Of a DNA stretch of 64,000 nucleotides, positions 16,707 through 25,840 are shown in pieces. The notes under the pieces were generated by a model that searched no databases, had not been told where the DNA came from, and saw nothing but the letters and a program-made list of their open reading frames with translations. This stretch comes from Echinicola jeungdonensis (GTDB lineage: Bacteria > Bacteroidota > Bacteroidia > Cytophagales > Cyclobacteriaceae), in assembly GCF_030409905.1 (NCBI RefSeq), contig NZ_JAUFQT010000001.1, positions 1,944,001 to 2,008,000 of the forward strand. Reading direction: 5' to 3'. Within the stretch, counting starts at the first letter, position 1. Each line of letters opens with the position of its first letter. Made by a program: the position numbers and the translations under genes.

Positions 16707-18227
16707 ATGCAACTACCCATTATAGACCTGGTCATTTTTTTCCTTTATATGTTGGGCATCCTGTTTTTTGGTGCATCATTTTATTTTAAAAAAGGACGGA
16801 CAACGGATGATTACATGGTGGGAGGTAGAAAATTGCCCACCTGGGCCATTGGTATGTCCATCTTTGCCACCTTTGTCAGTAGCATTAGCTTTTTGGCTTT
16901 GCCCGGAAATGCCTATCTGAGCAATTGGAACAGTTTTGTTTTTAGCCTTTCCATTCCTATTGCAGCGTTGGTGGCCGTAAAATTCTTTGTACCGCTTTAC
17001 CGGGGTGTCCAAAGTGAATCAGCTTATTATTACCTGGAAACAAGGTTTGGATCCTGGGCTAGGGGCTATGCCTCCATCTGTTATCTGCTGACCCAATTGG
17101 CCAGGATGGGGACGATTTTGTATTTGCTGGCTTTGCCTATGAATGCCCTTTTGGGCTGGGATATCGGCACCATCATCATTGTTACAGGGATTTCGGTGAT
17201 CATTTATGCATCCATGGGAGGGATTGAAGCCGTAGTTTGGACAGATGCGATTCAGGGAATTGTATTGATATCCGGGGCATTGATCTGTTTGGGCTTAGTT
17301 ATGTTTTCCATGCCTGAGGGGCCCATGCAAGTGATAGAAATTGGTGCCCAACAGGATAAATTTAGCCTGGGAAGTTTTGGAGTGAGTTTGACTGAAGCCA
17401 CTTTCTGGGTGATTTTGATTTATGGGCTTTTTATTAACCTTCAGAATTTTGGAGTTGACCAAAATTATGTTCAGCGGTATATGAGTGCCCGGACGGAAAA
17501 GGAAGCGATCAAATCTACTTGGTTTGGCAGTATGTTATATGTGCCTGTATCCTTGCTGTTTTTCTTTATCGGAACGGCACTGTTTGCTTATTACCAGGTA
17601 AATCCAGATTTATTGCCTGCTTCGCTTCGATCAGCAGATGCCGCGGACAAGATATTTCCCTTCTTCATTGTTAATGGTTTACCCAAAGGAATGACCGGTC
17701 TTTTGATTGCCTCCATTTTTGCGGCAGGCATGAGTACCATTTCTACCAGCCTGAATAGCTCGGCAACTGTGATTTTGACAGACCACTACAAAAAATACAT
17801 TAATAAAAATGCTGATACCAAAGCCAGTTTTAAAGTTTTAGGCGTTGCTGCTGTGGTTATGGGGTTGATCAGTATTGGGGTTTCCCTGGCCATGACAGAA
17901 GTAAAAAGTGCCCTTGATTCCTGGTGGGCGCTATCTTCGGTTTTCAGTGGAGGGGTTTTGGGATTGTTCCTTTTGGGATATTTTTCTAAAAAAGTCCAAC
18001 AAATGGAGGCCGCCATTGGTGTGGTGGTCGGTATTTTGGTCATTGCTTGGATGAGTTTGACCCCCATCGTTCTAACGGATGGAAAATGGGTGGATTTCAA
18101 AAACACCATGCATACCAACCTGACCATTGTGATCGGGACATTGGTGATATTTCTGACAGGGTTTTTATTGTCATTATTGTTTAATAAAAAGAAAAAAAAG
18201 CAAGAAAAAGAAAAAGTTCTTAATTGA
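16707..18227 (+). CDS. Sodium:solute symporter (SSS family), copy 1
   Basis: 506 residues with about 13 hydrophobic segments. The N-terminus has the SSS hallmarks (KGRTTDDYMVGGRKLPTWAIGMSIFATFVSSISFLALPG), the middle has MGGIEAVVWTDAIQG and QNYVQRYMSARTEKEA, and then GLLIASIFAAGMSTISTSLNSSATV, the conserved SSS core. The C-terminus is a long lysine-rich tail. It imports a sugar or sugar acid with Na+. It lies 214 bases after the aldolase and 1 base before the isomerase gene, so transport and isomerisation are coupled. The 57179 symporter is a related but distinct copy. Confidence 0.93.
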   Translation: MQLPIIDLVIFFLYMLGILFFGASFYFKKGRTTDDYMVGGRKLPTWAIGMSIFATFVSSISFLALPGNAYLSNWNSFVFSLSIPIAALVAVKFFVPLYRGVQSESAYYYLETRFGSWARGYASICYLLTQLARMGTILYLLALPMNALLGWDIGTIIIVTGISVIIYASMGGIEAVVWTDAIQGIVLISGALICLGLVMFSMPEGPMQVIEIGAQQDKFSLGSFGVSLTEATFWVILIYGLFINLQNFGVDQNYVQRYMSARTEKEAIKSTWFGSMLYVPVSLLFFFIGTALFAYYQVNPDLLPASLRSADAADKIFPFFIVNGLPKGMTGLLIASIFAAGMSTISTSLNSSATVILTDHYKKYINKNADTKASFKVLGVAAVVMGLISIGVSLAMTEVKSALDSWWALSSVFSGGVLGLFLLGYFSKKVQQMEAAIGVVVGILVIAWMSLTPIVLTDGKWVDFKNTMHTNLTIVIGTLVIFLTGFLLSLLFNKKKKKQEKEKVLN

Positions 18228-18228
18228 T

Positions 18229-19944
18229 ATGGAAGCAAAATTATTATCCAGAAATACCAAAGCAACTACAGGGAAACCTGTAATCGGGGTGTTCGCGCCT
18301 TGTGATCCACGGATCGACCAAGCAAGCCGGGAGAGAAGTACCAATATCATCAAACATGCCGCCAGCCAATTGGCCGGAAAAATCCAACTTCCAGATGGCA
18401 ATCAAGCTGAAGTGGTTTATTCTGATATCCTTATTGATGCAGAAGCACAGGCAGATCAGGTGGCCAAGCAATTTAAAGAAGTTGGGGTTAATATTTTGGT
18501 TTGTGTACCAGATACCTGGTCATTTCCGCAATTGACCACCTTGTCTTTGTTGTCTCATTTTCCTCAGGATATTCCAATCAATTTCACCACTGGAAATAGT
18601 GGAACCCGTCCAGGTGTGGTTTATACCCATGCCACTTCAGGAGCGATTGCCCAATACGGCAAGTTGACCCATATCAATGTGGGTAAATGGCCGGATGTAG
18701 GCCAAAACCCAGAAATGAGTGCAGATACTGTGGAAGCCTTGGTGGATTGGTGTTATGCTGCGGCCACTTTCCAAGGTTTAAAAGGCAAAAGGGTGGTGGT
18801 CTTTGGCCATGATTCTATGGGTATGGAAACTGCATTACCCCATGTTTTGGAAACCAGAAATCAATTTGGTTTAGAGGTAACCAGACTGGATATGAAGCTT
18901 TTGGCAGATATGCTGAAAAAGGAAAGCTATGATAAAGATGAATTGAAGCGTTTAAGAAAATGGTTGAATGGCCATGCGGGTGAGCGAATCGAATTGCCTG
19001 ATTCAGCAAAGGATAGTGAATTATTGGATCAAAGCTTGGCTCTTTACCTTATTGTTCGGGATTTGATGAAAGAAATCGATGCCGTAGGCGGTGGTTTTAT
19101 GAGCCAATTAGAATGGGGATCTGATGACAGAGGGATTCAGCTTCCGGTAGCCGATATCATGGAGTCACTTTTCAATAGCTCTTTTGACCATAATGGGCCA
19201 AAACCTGTAGTTCCTTTTGCAACTGAGGCGGATGTTCAGGCTTTATTGACTCAATTATTTATGACCTGGCTTTCCGGTGGAAACCCTCCATTGTTTATGG
19301 ATTTTAGAAAAGCCTGGGACAAAGAGGATGCCAAAGCATTGGCGGAGCAGAATGATTATGTCATCAAAGGCCATGAAAAATGGTTGGAGAAAGGTTTTGT
19401 GGATGGAGTGAATTCAGGTTCTGCTTCCTTTAATTGGGCCGCCAAGCCAGGGACAGGGGAAAAAGAAATCATGTCCAAAATCTCTTTTCCTAAAGCGGTG
19501 GATTATTTCTATTATTTAGGTAATTCCGTTCATTTTGTTTCCCCGGGGGAAATAAAAGGTGTAGCAGCAAGATTGGCTTATAGTTCTTTATCTGGCATGT
19601 TCTCCATGATCTGGGATGAAGCGGAAACAATTTCCCTGCCCGAAGCCATGACCAAGGAAGTTTGTGAAGGAGCCAACCCTACCTGGCCACATACTTTTGT
19701 GGTACCCAAATATGCTACCATGATGGAGTACAAGCAATATGCTCCGGCCAACCATTTCCACATGACCTGGGATTTGAAACCAGCCAGATTGCAATTTTGG
19801 ATGGATTTTGCCAATGTTCTTTCCGTAACTCCCTGGCACAAAAGGCCACAGTTTATTGAAGGAGAAGACAGACCATTGCCTTTGCTTTATTTACTCAATG
19901 GAGGGGAAGATGCCACCAAAAAGCTGAAAGCTGGGAAAAGATAG
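18229..19944 (+). CDS. fucI: L-fucose isomerase (FucI)-type enzyme
   Basis: 571 residues, close to E. coli FucI (591), and alignable along its length. Shared blocks include RPGVVYTHA, GHDSMGME near residue 200, LFNSSFDHNGPKPVVPFATEAD, NSGSASFNW and ANPTWPHTFVVPK. The Mn2+ ligands of the family can be placed: Glu333 (FATEAD), Asp358 (LFMDFRKAW) and a His in ANHFHMTWD (about 509-511). FucI converts L-fucose to L-fuculose and also D-arabinose to D-ribulose. No fuculokinase or fuculose aldolase gene follows, which is unusual. The operon partners are a DHDPS-type aldolase and an SSS transporter. The GH95 gene at the right edge could supply fucose or galactose. Family assignment firm, substrate open. 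Confidence 0.85.
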   Translation: MEAKLLSRNTKATTGKPVIGVFAPCDPRIDQASRERSTNIIKHAASQLAGKIQLPDGNQAEVVYSDILIDAEAQADQVAKQFKEVGVNILVCVPDTWSFPQLTTLSLLSHFPQDIPINFTTGNSGTRPGVVYTHATSGAIAQYGKLTHINVGKWPDVGQNPEMSADTVEALVDWCYAAATFQGLKGKRVVVFGHDSMGMETALPHVLETRNQFGLEVTRLDMKLLADMLKKESYDKDELKRLRKWLNGHAGERIELPDSAKDSELLDQSLALYLIVRDLMKEIDAVGGGFMSQLEWGSDDRGIQLPVADIMESLFNSSFDHNGPKPVVPFATEADVQALLTQLFMTWLSGGNPPLFMDFRKAWDKEDAKALAEQNDYVIKGHEKWLEKGFVDGVNSGSASFNWAAKPGTGEKEIMSKISFPKAVDYFYYLGNSVHFVSPGEIKGVAARLAYSSLSGMFSMIWDEAETISLPEAMTKEVCEGANPTWPHTFVVPKYATMMEYKQYAPANHFHMTWDLKPARLQFWMDFANVLSVTPWHKRPQFIEGEDRPLPLLYLLNGGEDATKKLKAGKR

Positions 19945-20008
19945 ATAATAGTTTTTAGATGTAAGACTTGAGATTTTAGAGCGCTTAGGTTAGGCCTAGG
20001 CACTCTAT

Positions 20009-20046
20009 GGTCCCTGAGGGGAGCCGAAGGGACCGGAATAATATTT
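20009..20046 (+). terminator. Hairpin after the fucI-type gene, in a common intergenic repeat
   Basis: GGTCCCT (20009-20015) pairs perfectly with AGGGACC (20028-20034), followed by a weak T-rich tail (TATTTTTTC). The loop CCTGAGGGGAGCCGAAGG belongs to the widespread 'CCCTGAG...CGAAGGG' bacterial intergenic repeat. It probably ends the aldolase-symporter-isomerase operon. Confidence 0.55.
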
Positions 20047-20198
20047 TTTCAATGCAAGTGTCGTCAATTTTAGTAGGGTTTTATTGACGGCACTGCTTTT
20101 TTCTTGAATTTGATTTTTTTAATCAGCAAAGTGCAGGAAAGTTGGGTAGGAATATCTTATTACTTTATTCCATATCCATTTTTAACCCAAAATTAACC

Positions 20199-21812
20199 AT
20201 GCGATTAGCTATTAAATTCAACAAAATATTCCTGACTTCTTTTTGTTTAGCGCAACTGTATTTCCTTACTGGGAATTCAGTAGTTGGTCAAACTTCTGTA
20301 CCGCAATGGGATTTATTTGAATTGATCCTTGAGGGGCCGGAAGGTGGAAATCCTTTTATTGGAACAGAATTCGGCGCGGTTTTTTATAATGATAACGATT
20401 CACTTTGGACGGAGGGGTTTTATGATGGTAATGGAGAATACAAGATCCGATTTATGCCGGAAGAGCAGGGAGAATGGACTTATAAAACTTTCAGCAACAA
20501 ACCTTCTTTGGATGGAAAAGAAGGAAAATTAATTTGTACGGAAGCCAAAAGAGGAACCCATGGACCTGTAATGGTTCGGGATCAATATCATTTTCAATAT
20601 CCAGATGGAACTCCTTTTTACCCTTTTGGTACCACTGTTTATGAATGGCCATTTCAATCCATGGAATCCCAGTTAAAAACTTTGGAAACCTTAAAATCTT
20701 CACCTTTTAATAAGGTGCGGTTTTTGGCAGTTCCTCCCTATAAGGAAAGGTACATTGAAGAGGGGAAATTAAAAATAGAAGAATTTCCATTTGAAGGGAC
20801 CTCCAGGGAAAACTGGGACTTTTCGCGCTTTAATCCTGAATATTTTAAAAAACTTGATCAATGTGTAAAGTGGCTTTATGAAAATGGAATACAAGCAGAC
20901 CTGATTCTTTTTAGACCCTACGATGATGGACGATGGGGCTTTGATGAAATGGATCAGGAAACCAACAAACGTTTTGTCTCCTATATGATGGCTCGTTATG
21001 CTGCATTTTCCAACATTTGGTGGAGTTTGGCCAATGAAAATAGTTTTATGAAAAGTCTGACTGATGAGGAATGGGATGAATTGTTTCAGTTGGTGGAAGA
21101 AAAAGATTCTTATGGCCATCTCCGGTCCATACACAATGCAGGAAATATTTATGATTATGGAAAACCTTGGGTGAGCCATATTAGCTTACAATATTATAAT
21201 GCCGTGAGAGTTCCCGGCGTAAGTCCTTTACTGAGGGATTTGTTCCGGAAACCAGTTGTCCATGATGAAATCAATTATGAGGGAAATATTACCAGAAGAT
21301 GGGGAAGGATTTCTGCCGAAGAACTTACTTTTCGTTTTTGGAATGCATACATCGGGGGAGGATATGCGACTCATGGTGAATCTTATAAGAAGAACCCCTG
21401 GATTTCTACAGGTGGAAAACTGATAGGGGAAAGCCCTGAAAGGATTGCCTTTTTAAAATCGTTGGTGCAAGAAAGTCCGGTGGATTGGAATCCTGTTGAT
21501 CAGTATTATGAATTGAATCTTACTGGAAAAGGAGGGGAGTTTTATATGTTTTATTTCGGAAAGGAAAGCCCATCCTCTTGGAAGGTGATTTTGCCCAAAA
21601 GAGGCCTAGAAGAAGGGGATCGGTTTAAAGTCGAAATTATAGATACCTGGAATATGACCATAGACCCGGTTGAAGGAATTTTTGAAATGGTTCCTTTAGA
21701 GGGAGATGGCTATAAGTTCAGAGATAAAGATGGAAGGGAAATCCAACTTCCTGGAAAACCCTATTTAGCTTTAAGAATTAAAAAAGTAGCAGAAAAGCCT
21801 TTTTATCCATAA
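20199..21812 (+). CDS. Secreted DUF5060 + GH140-like (DUF4038) + DUF5605-like glycoside hydrolase candidate
   Basis: 537 residues from the ATG at 20199, which gives a signal peptide ending SVVGQ; an ATG at 20142 would add 19 unlikely residues. Domains: DUF5060-like beta-sandwich (about 20-110; WDLFELILEG, NPFIGTEF, RFMPEEQGEWTYKTFSNK), a TIM-barrel (about 115-420; YPDGTPFYPFGTTVYEW, NIWWSLANENSF, KPVVHDEINYEGN), and a C-terminal beta domain (about 430-537; FYMFYFGKESPSSWKV, VEIIDTWNMT). Glu in LANENSF and Glu in HDEINYEGN are good acid/base and nucleophile candidates. It resembles the 4272 protein in plan but is not a close copy. A role in side-chain removal from pectin is inferred. It stands between the isomerase operon and GH28. 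Confidence 0.72.
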   Translation: MRLAIKFNKIFLTSFCLAQLYFLTGNSVVGQTSVPQWDLFELILEGPEGGNPFIGTEFGAVFYNDNDSLWTEGFYDGNGEYKIRFMPEEQGEWTYKTFSNKPSLDGKEGKLICTEAKRGTHGPVMVRDQYHFQYPDGTPFYPFGTTVYEWPFQSMESQLKTLETLKSSPFNKVRFLAVPPYKERYIEEGKLKIEEFPFEGTSRENWDFSRFNPEYFKKLDQCVKWLYENGIQADLILFRPYDDGRWGFDEMDQETNKRFVSYMMARYAAFSNIWWSLANENSFMKSLTDEEWDELFQLVEEKDSYGHLRSIHNAGNIYDYGKPWVSHISLQYYNAVRVPGVSPLLRDLFRKPVVHDEINYEGNITRRWGRISAEELTFRFWNAYIGGGYATHGESYKKNPWISTGGKLIGESPERIAFLKSLVQESPVDWNPVDQYYELNLTGKGGEFYMFYFGKESPSSWKVILPKRGLEEGDRFKVEIIDTWNMTIDPVEGIFEMVPLEGDGYKFRDKDGREIQLPGKPYLALRIKKVAEKPFYP

Positions 21813-21822
21813 AAAGGCTTTT
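21793..21822 (+). terminator. 13-bp perfect hairpin overlapping the stop codon at 21810
   Basis: Arms 21793-21805 and 21810-21822 (AAAAGCCTTTTTA and its complement) pair perfectly around TCCA. The right arm contains the TAA stop of the DUF5060 gene, and the stem ends in TTTT. The 3' end of the coding sequence itself therefore encodes the terminator. Confidence 0.7.
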
Positions 21823-21995
21823 AGAATTAATTGAAGCTTCTTTGTTTAAACTATTGAATGTCAATAATGGTAAAGGGTGATTTTCCGCAGGATAGCACAG
21901 GACAGATGTCTTTCCCGATTAAATTAATTTGAAACTTATTCTGTAAACTGATTGAACAATTTTCCTTGAATGGAAGGAAACAATCTAAGATAACC

Positions 21996-23630
21996 ATGAT
22001 TAGAAACAATAATGTTTTTGTGATTTTGATGGCTGGCTTGCTTTTGGCCACCGCTTGTACTCCCAATAAGGCAGAGAAAAAGGAGGAATCTTATTTTCCT
22101 TTGGACAGCTTAATGACCAGGGACCAGGTGGGTGCTGATAACTTGCCAGAGGAGATAGCTCCGGTAGATGCACCTTTCGATATGCCGGAATTTAAAAAAC
22201 CTGAATTCCCCGATCGTACGGTAAGCATTGTGGATTATGGAGCTAAGCAAGGGGTGATATCCACAGCATCCATCCAAAAAGCCATTGACGAGGTAAGCGC
22301 CCAGGGAGGTGGTAAAGTGGTGGTTCCTGAAGGAAAATGGAAATCCGGAAGAATCAGTTTGAAGAGCAATGTTAATTTCCATATTTCCGAAGGTGCTGAA
22401 CTTTATTTTAGTGGTCAATTGGAAGATTTCCGGCCAGCGGTATTTACCCGACATGAGGGGGTAGAAGTAATGTCCTTGGGTGCATGTATTTATGCATATC
22501 AGCAGGATAATATAGCATTGACAGGAAAGGGTACTTTGTATGGTCCTGAGGAAGGACCTGTGAAGGACCAAATGATGACGGAGGATGTTACAGAGAAATT
22601 TGTTCCCATCGAAAAACCGGTTGAGGAAAGGGTTTATGAAGGCTACAATGGGGAATCTATCTTTTTGCCCATGTTTGTCAGCCCAACCGAATGTACCAAT
22701 GTTTATATAGAAGGGATTACCCTGGAGCGTACAGCCTTTTGGAATATTGTACCGGTTTATTGTGATGGAGTGATCATTCGTGGGGTAACCGTAAATTCTG
22801 TTGGGATCCCTCGTGGAGATGGAATTGACATTGAATCCTCTAGAAATGTTTTGATAGAGTATTCTACCCTTAATAATGGGGATGATTGCTTTACCATGAA
22901 GGCAGGTAGAGGTAAGGATGGAATCCGTGTCAACAAGCCTACCGAAAATATTGTAGTCCGCTATTGCCTGGCCAAACAAGGACATGGTGGAATTACCGTT
23001 GGGAGTGAAACTGCCGGGAAAATTAAGAATCTTTACATCCATGATTGTGTATTTGACAATACCGGTGTGGGGATTCGTTTCAAAACCCGTCGTCCAAGAG
23101 GTGGAGGCGGTGAAAACCTATATTATGAAAGATTAAGAATGAACCTGGAAATGACAGCATTCCGTTGGGATTTGCTTGGCCAGGAATTGTATGTGGGTGA
23201 TTTGGCCAAAAGAATGCCTCCCCGTGAAGTCAATGAATTGACACCTAAGTTTAAAGATATTCATATCAAGGACATATTGGTAAATACTGCTTCGACCTTT
23301 GTAAATATTAATGGTATTCCAGAATCCCCATTAGAAAATCTGGTAATGGAAAATGTTGAGGTAAAAGATTGCCGCAGGTTTTTCAATGCCGATGATGCAA
23401 AAAACCTCACTTTCCGGCATGTCAAAGTAAGCAGCCAGGACAGCCTGATGAAATTTTTGGATGCCCGCGATATCCTGTTTGAGGATGTTCAGTTTGACGT
23501 TCCAGGGGGGGGCATTTATGCTCAAACTAAAGGTGAACAGACCAAAAATATTCAGTTCGAAAATACTACCCCGGCCCATCCCAAAAATTGGAAAGATGGA
23601 AGTTACAGCGGGGAGTCTGATGCAAAATAA
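21996..23630 (+). CDS. GH28 polygalacturonase-family lipoprotein
   Basis: 544 residues from the ATG at 21996; a TTG at 21966 is possible but spoils the signal. The lipobox LLLATAC puts the protein on a membrane surface. After a linker, the parallel beta-helix starts with VSIVDYGAKQG and SIQKAIDEVSAQGGGKVVVPEGKWKSG. GH28 active-site motifs appear in order: RGDGIDIES, NNGDDCFTMKAGRG, QGHGGITVGSE and IRFKTRRPRGGGG (the 'RIKT..G' element). GH28 enzymes hydrolyse alpha-1,4-galacturonosyl or rhamnogalacturonan bonds. The extra N-terminal length and loops suggest an exo-acting or RG-type enzyme, but I cannot decide. It is the first gene after the terminator at 21793, upstream of PL10. Confidence 0.9.
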   Translation: MIRNNNVFVILMAGLLLATACTPNKAEKKEESYFPLDSLMTRDQVGADNLPEEIAPVDAPFDMPEFKKPEFPDRTVSIVDYGAKQGVISTASIQKAIDEVSAQGGGKVVVPEGKWKSGRISLKSNVNFHISEGAELYFSGQLEDFRPAVFTRHEGVEVMSLGACIYAYQQDNIALTGKGTLYGPEEGPVKDQMMTEDVTEKFVPIEKPVEERVYEGYNGESIFLPMFVSPTECTNVYIEGITLERTAFWNIVPVYCDGVIIRGVTVNSVGIPRGDGIDIESSRNVLIEYSTLNNGDDCFTMKAGRGKDGIRVNKPTENIVVRYCLAKQGHGGITVGSETAGKIKNLYIHDCVFDNTGVGIRFKTRRPRGGGGENLYYERLRMNLEMTAFRWDLLGQELYVGDLAKRMPPREVNELTPKFKDIHIKDILVNTASTFVNINGIPESPLENLVMENVEVKDCRRFFNADDAKNLTFRHVKVSSQDSLMKFLDARDILFEDVQFDVPGGGIYAQTKGEQTKNIQFENTTPAHPKNWKDGSYSGESDAK

Positions 23631-23676
23631 TTGATAAACAGAGTCCGGTTAATTAGGACCGAAATATGGAATAAAC

Positions 23677-23811
23677 CGTCATTGTCCCATGGGGACGCCT
23701 ATGGAGCGAATCCTTTTGCGATTGGTGTAGTGTGAGGAAAGGGTGTTGCAATCTTCATGGAGACTGCCACGACTTTTTCCCCACAACCTCCCAATAAGCC
23801 TCGCAGTGACG
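23677..23811. repeat. Degenerate 'CGTCATTGCGAGG'-type intergenic repeat
   Basis: The 265-base gap between GH28 and PL10 contains an element bounded by CGTCATTG (23677-23684) and CAGTGACG (23804-23811), nearly inverted copies. Inside are GTTGCAATCTTCATGGAGACTG and CTGCCACGACT, matching from memory the widespread 'CGTCATTGCGAGG...GAGATTGCCACG...CGCAATGACG' element. It is a non-autonomous repeat with no gene inside. Confidence 0.5.
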
Positions 23812-23895
23812 ATTTTAGATTCGAACTAAGGTTGATAATTCCAAATGAAATAATTCCTGCATTCGGACAACCTATTTAATAGCCAAACCCAAAAT

Positions 23896-25029
23896 ATGAA
23901 ACTCCAATCGTTATTTCCTTTCTCTGGATTATTTGGAGGAAAAAACCTTCACAAAAGGTTATTAATCTTCAGTTTGTGTTTAGTGGCAATCGCCTGTGGT
24001 ATTAAACCAACTGCCGAAAAGGTTTCCTGGAATGAAGCGCAACACCAGGAAGATAGTTGGTATGGCAGTCAGGAAGCCCAACGGATTGCTGACAATGTGC
24101 TTTTGTACCAGAATCATAATGGAGGATGGGTGAAAAACATTGATATGGCTGCAGAGCTATCTGAGTCCGATAAGAAAGATTTGGCAAAGGAAAAGAGTAA
24201 TCAAATAGGGACCACTATTGACAATGGTGCCACCCATACCCAAATGAGGTATTTGGCCAAAGTGTTTGATGAAACAAAAAATGATAAATATAAAGAAGCT
24301 TTTTTGGATGGTTTGGATTATCTGTTGGAAGCACAGTATGAAAATGGAGGTTGGCCCCAGTTTTACCCCATCAGAGAAGGTTATTATGAACATATAACTT
24401 ACAATGACGGGGCGATGATTGGGGTAATGCAACTGCTCAAAGACGTGGCAAAAAAGAAACCTCCATATGATTTTGTAGGTGAAAATAAGCGTCAAGCTGC
24501 TCAAAAAGCCATCGATAAAGGATTGGAAATCATATTGGAAACCCAGGTTGAGGTGGATGGAGAATTGACTGTTTGGTGCGCCCAGCATGATAAGGACGAT
24601 TTAAGTCCAGCTAAGGCAAGGGCTTATGAGCTGCCTTCACTTAGTGGAAGCGAAAGTGTTGGCATAGTTCAGTATCTCATGGAATTGGAACAACCAGATG
24701 AACGGGTGATTACTGCGGTAGAAAGTGCGGTGGATTGGTTCGAGTCCTCTAAAGTAGAAGGAATTCGCCTGGAAAAAGTAAATGACGAAAACTCTCCAAA
24801 AGGATATGATCTGGTAGTTGTAGAGGATCCCGAAGCCAAACCCATTTGGGGACGGTTTTACGAATTAGAAACACAAAGACCAATTTTTGTCGGAAGGGAC
24901 GGTATTATCAAGTATCACCTATCCGAAATCGAACAAGAAAGGAGAATAGGTTACAGTTTCTTAGGCAATTATGCCGGGAAGTTGTTGGGAAAGGATTATC
25001 CCGAATGGAAAGCCAAAATAATTCAATAA
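23896..25029 (+). CDS. PL10 pectate lyase, lipoprotein
   Basis: 377 residues. The N-terminus has a signal with lipobox VAIAC (Cys about 35). The PL10 (alpha/alpha barrel) signature blocks are all present: YQNHNGGWVKNIDMA, GTTIDNGATHTQMRYLA, AQYENGGWPQFYP, HITYNDGAMIGVMQLL, VWCAQHDKDDLSPAKARAYELPS-LSGSES, and near the C-terminus GRFYELETQRPIFVGRDGI and LSEIEQERRIGYSFLGNY. PL10 enzymes cut polygalacturonate by beta-elimination with Ca2+. As a lipoprotein it probably works in the periplasm or at the outer membrane on oligomers. Complete catalytic region, no sign of decay. Confidence 0.93.
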   Translation: MKLQSLFPFSGLFGGKNLHKRLLIFSLCLVAIACGIKPTAEKVSWNEAQHQEDSWYGSQEAQRIADNVLLYQNHNGGWVKNIDMAAELSESDKKDLAKEKSNQIGTTIDNGATHTQMRYLAKVFDETKNDKYKEAFLDGLDYLLEAQYENGGWPQFYPIREGYYEHITYNDGAMIGVMQLLKDVAKKKPPYDFVGENKRQAAQKAIDKGLEIILETQVEVDGELTVWCAQHDKDDLSPAKARAYELPSLSGSESVGIVQYLMELEQPDERVITAVESAVDWFESSKVEGIRLEKVNDENSPKGYDLVVVEDPEAKPIWGRFYELETQRPIFVGRDGIIKYHLSEIEQERRIGYSFLGNYAGKLLGKDYPEWKAKIIQ

Positions 25030-25124
25030 AGAATAAAACTTCCATTTCCGGCAAAAAAATGTCATAAACGGGGATTTTGAGAAATCGGCAGGTAAGTACA
25101 GGGAAGTTCAGCGGGAGATAGTGA

Positions 25125-25132
25125 TAACTTTG
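25125..25132 (+). promoter_or_regulatory. Possible Bacteroidota -7 promoter element for the sigma gene
   Basis: TAACTTTG is an exact match to the phylum's TAnnTTTG -7 element, 135 bases before the ATG at 25268. A matching TTTG -33 element about 20 bases upstream is not evident, so this is a tentative call. Confidence 0.35.
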
Positions 25133-25267
25133 TTAATGTTACTGGGATTGAAATTTGATTCTATTAAAAAACAACAGAAAGAAATTTTCACTTGAGTAAC
25201 AGCTGAAAAGTATAATGAACCAAGAAAGGTTTAAATCCAAATATTAGGAACAGGAAACCCAAGGGCT

Positions 25268-25840
25268 ATGAACTATGAAACTTTAAATGATGCACAGTTG
25301 TGGAAGATGATCGCATCTGATGACAGGGGAGCTTTTGGCTATTGCTTTAAAGTTTATTCCAAGGACTTATTTAAGTATGGCCAAAAATTTACCGGTAGCC
25401 GGGAGGTGATTGAAGATGTTATTCAGGATGTGTATTTGGGTATTTGGAATAAAAGAAAAACAACCCAGATCAGTTCATCGCTTAAGTTTTATTTGTTCAC
25501 CGCATTTAGAAGGGAGATCATCAGAAGGTTGTCTTCTTTTAGAAAACAGGAAAGTATTGACCAATTTTCTTCTGCTTTATTAAAAGAATCTTCCTATTTG
25601 GATGGTGTGGTAAAGAAGCAATTTATCAATGAATCCAATGAAAAACTACACAAAGCCATTAACCTGCTGACAGAAAGACAAAGGGAAGCGGTGTATTTGC
25701 GTTACTTTGTAGAATTAAATTATGATGAAATAGCAGAATTGATGAATGTTCAGATTCCTTCTTTATATAATTTGATATTTAAATCTATTAAGGTTTTAAA
25801 AGATTCAATGACCGAAAAAGTGCAATCGAAGACCAAATGA
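25268..25840 (+). CDS. ECF-type RNA polymerase sigma factor (FecI-like, Bacteroidota family)
   Basis: 190 residues, normal for the family. The sigma region 2 (about 15-90) contains LFKYGQKFTGSREVIEDVIQDVYLGIWNKRK and KFYLFTAFRREIIRRL. Region 4 (about 125-180) has INLLTERQREAVYLRYFVELNYDEIAELMNVQIPSLYNLIFKS, a helix-turn-helix for the -35 region. In this phylum such factors are held by a FecR anti-sigma protein and released when an STN-containing SusC signals that its glycan is present. The matching FecR (26400) and STN-SusC (27611) follow, although an unusually long 559-base gap separates sigma from FecR. Likely targets are the SusCD pairs at 27611-39393. Confidence 0.93.
   Translation: MNYETLNDAQLWKMIASDDRGAFGYCFKVYSKDLFKYGQKFTGSREVIEDVIQDVYLGIWNKRKTTQISSSLKFYLFTAFRREIIRRLSSFRKQESIDQFSSALLKESSYLDGVVKKQFINESNEKLHKAINLLTERQREAVYLRYFVELNYDEIAELMNVQIPSLYNLIFKSIKVLKDSMTEKVQSKTK

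Noticed and set aside
22110..23042. Minus-strand open frame (about 310 codons) inside the first GH28 gene
   Set aside because: No recognisable motif and completely overlapped by the GH28 reading frame with its active-site motifs.
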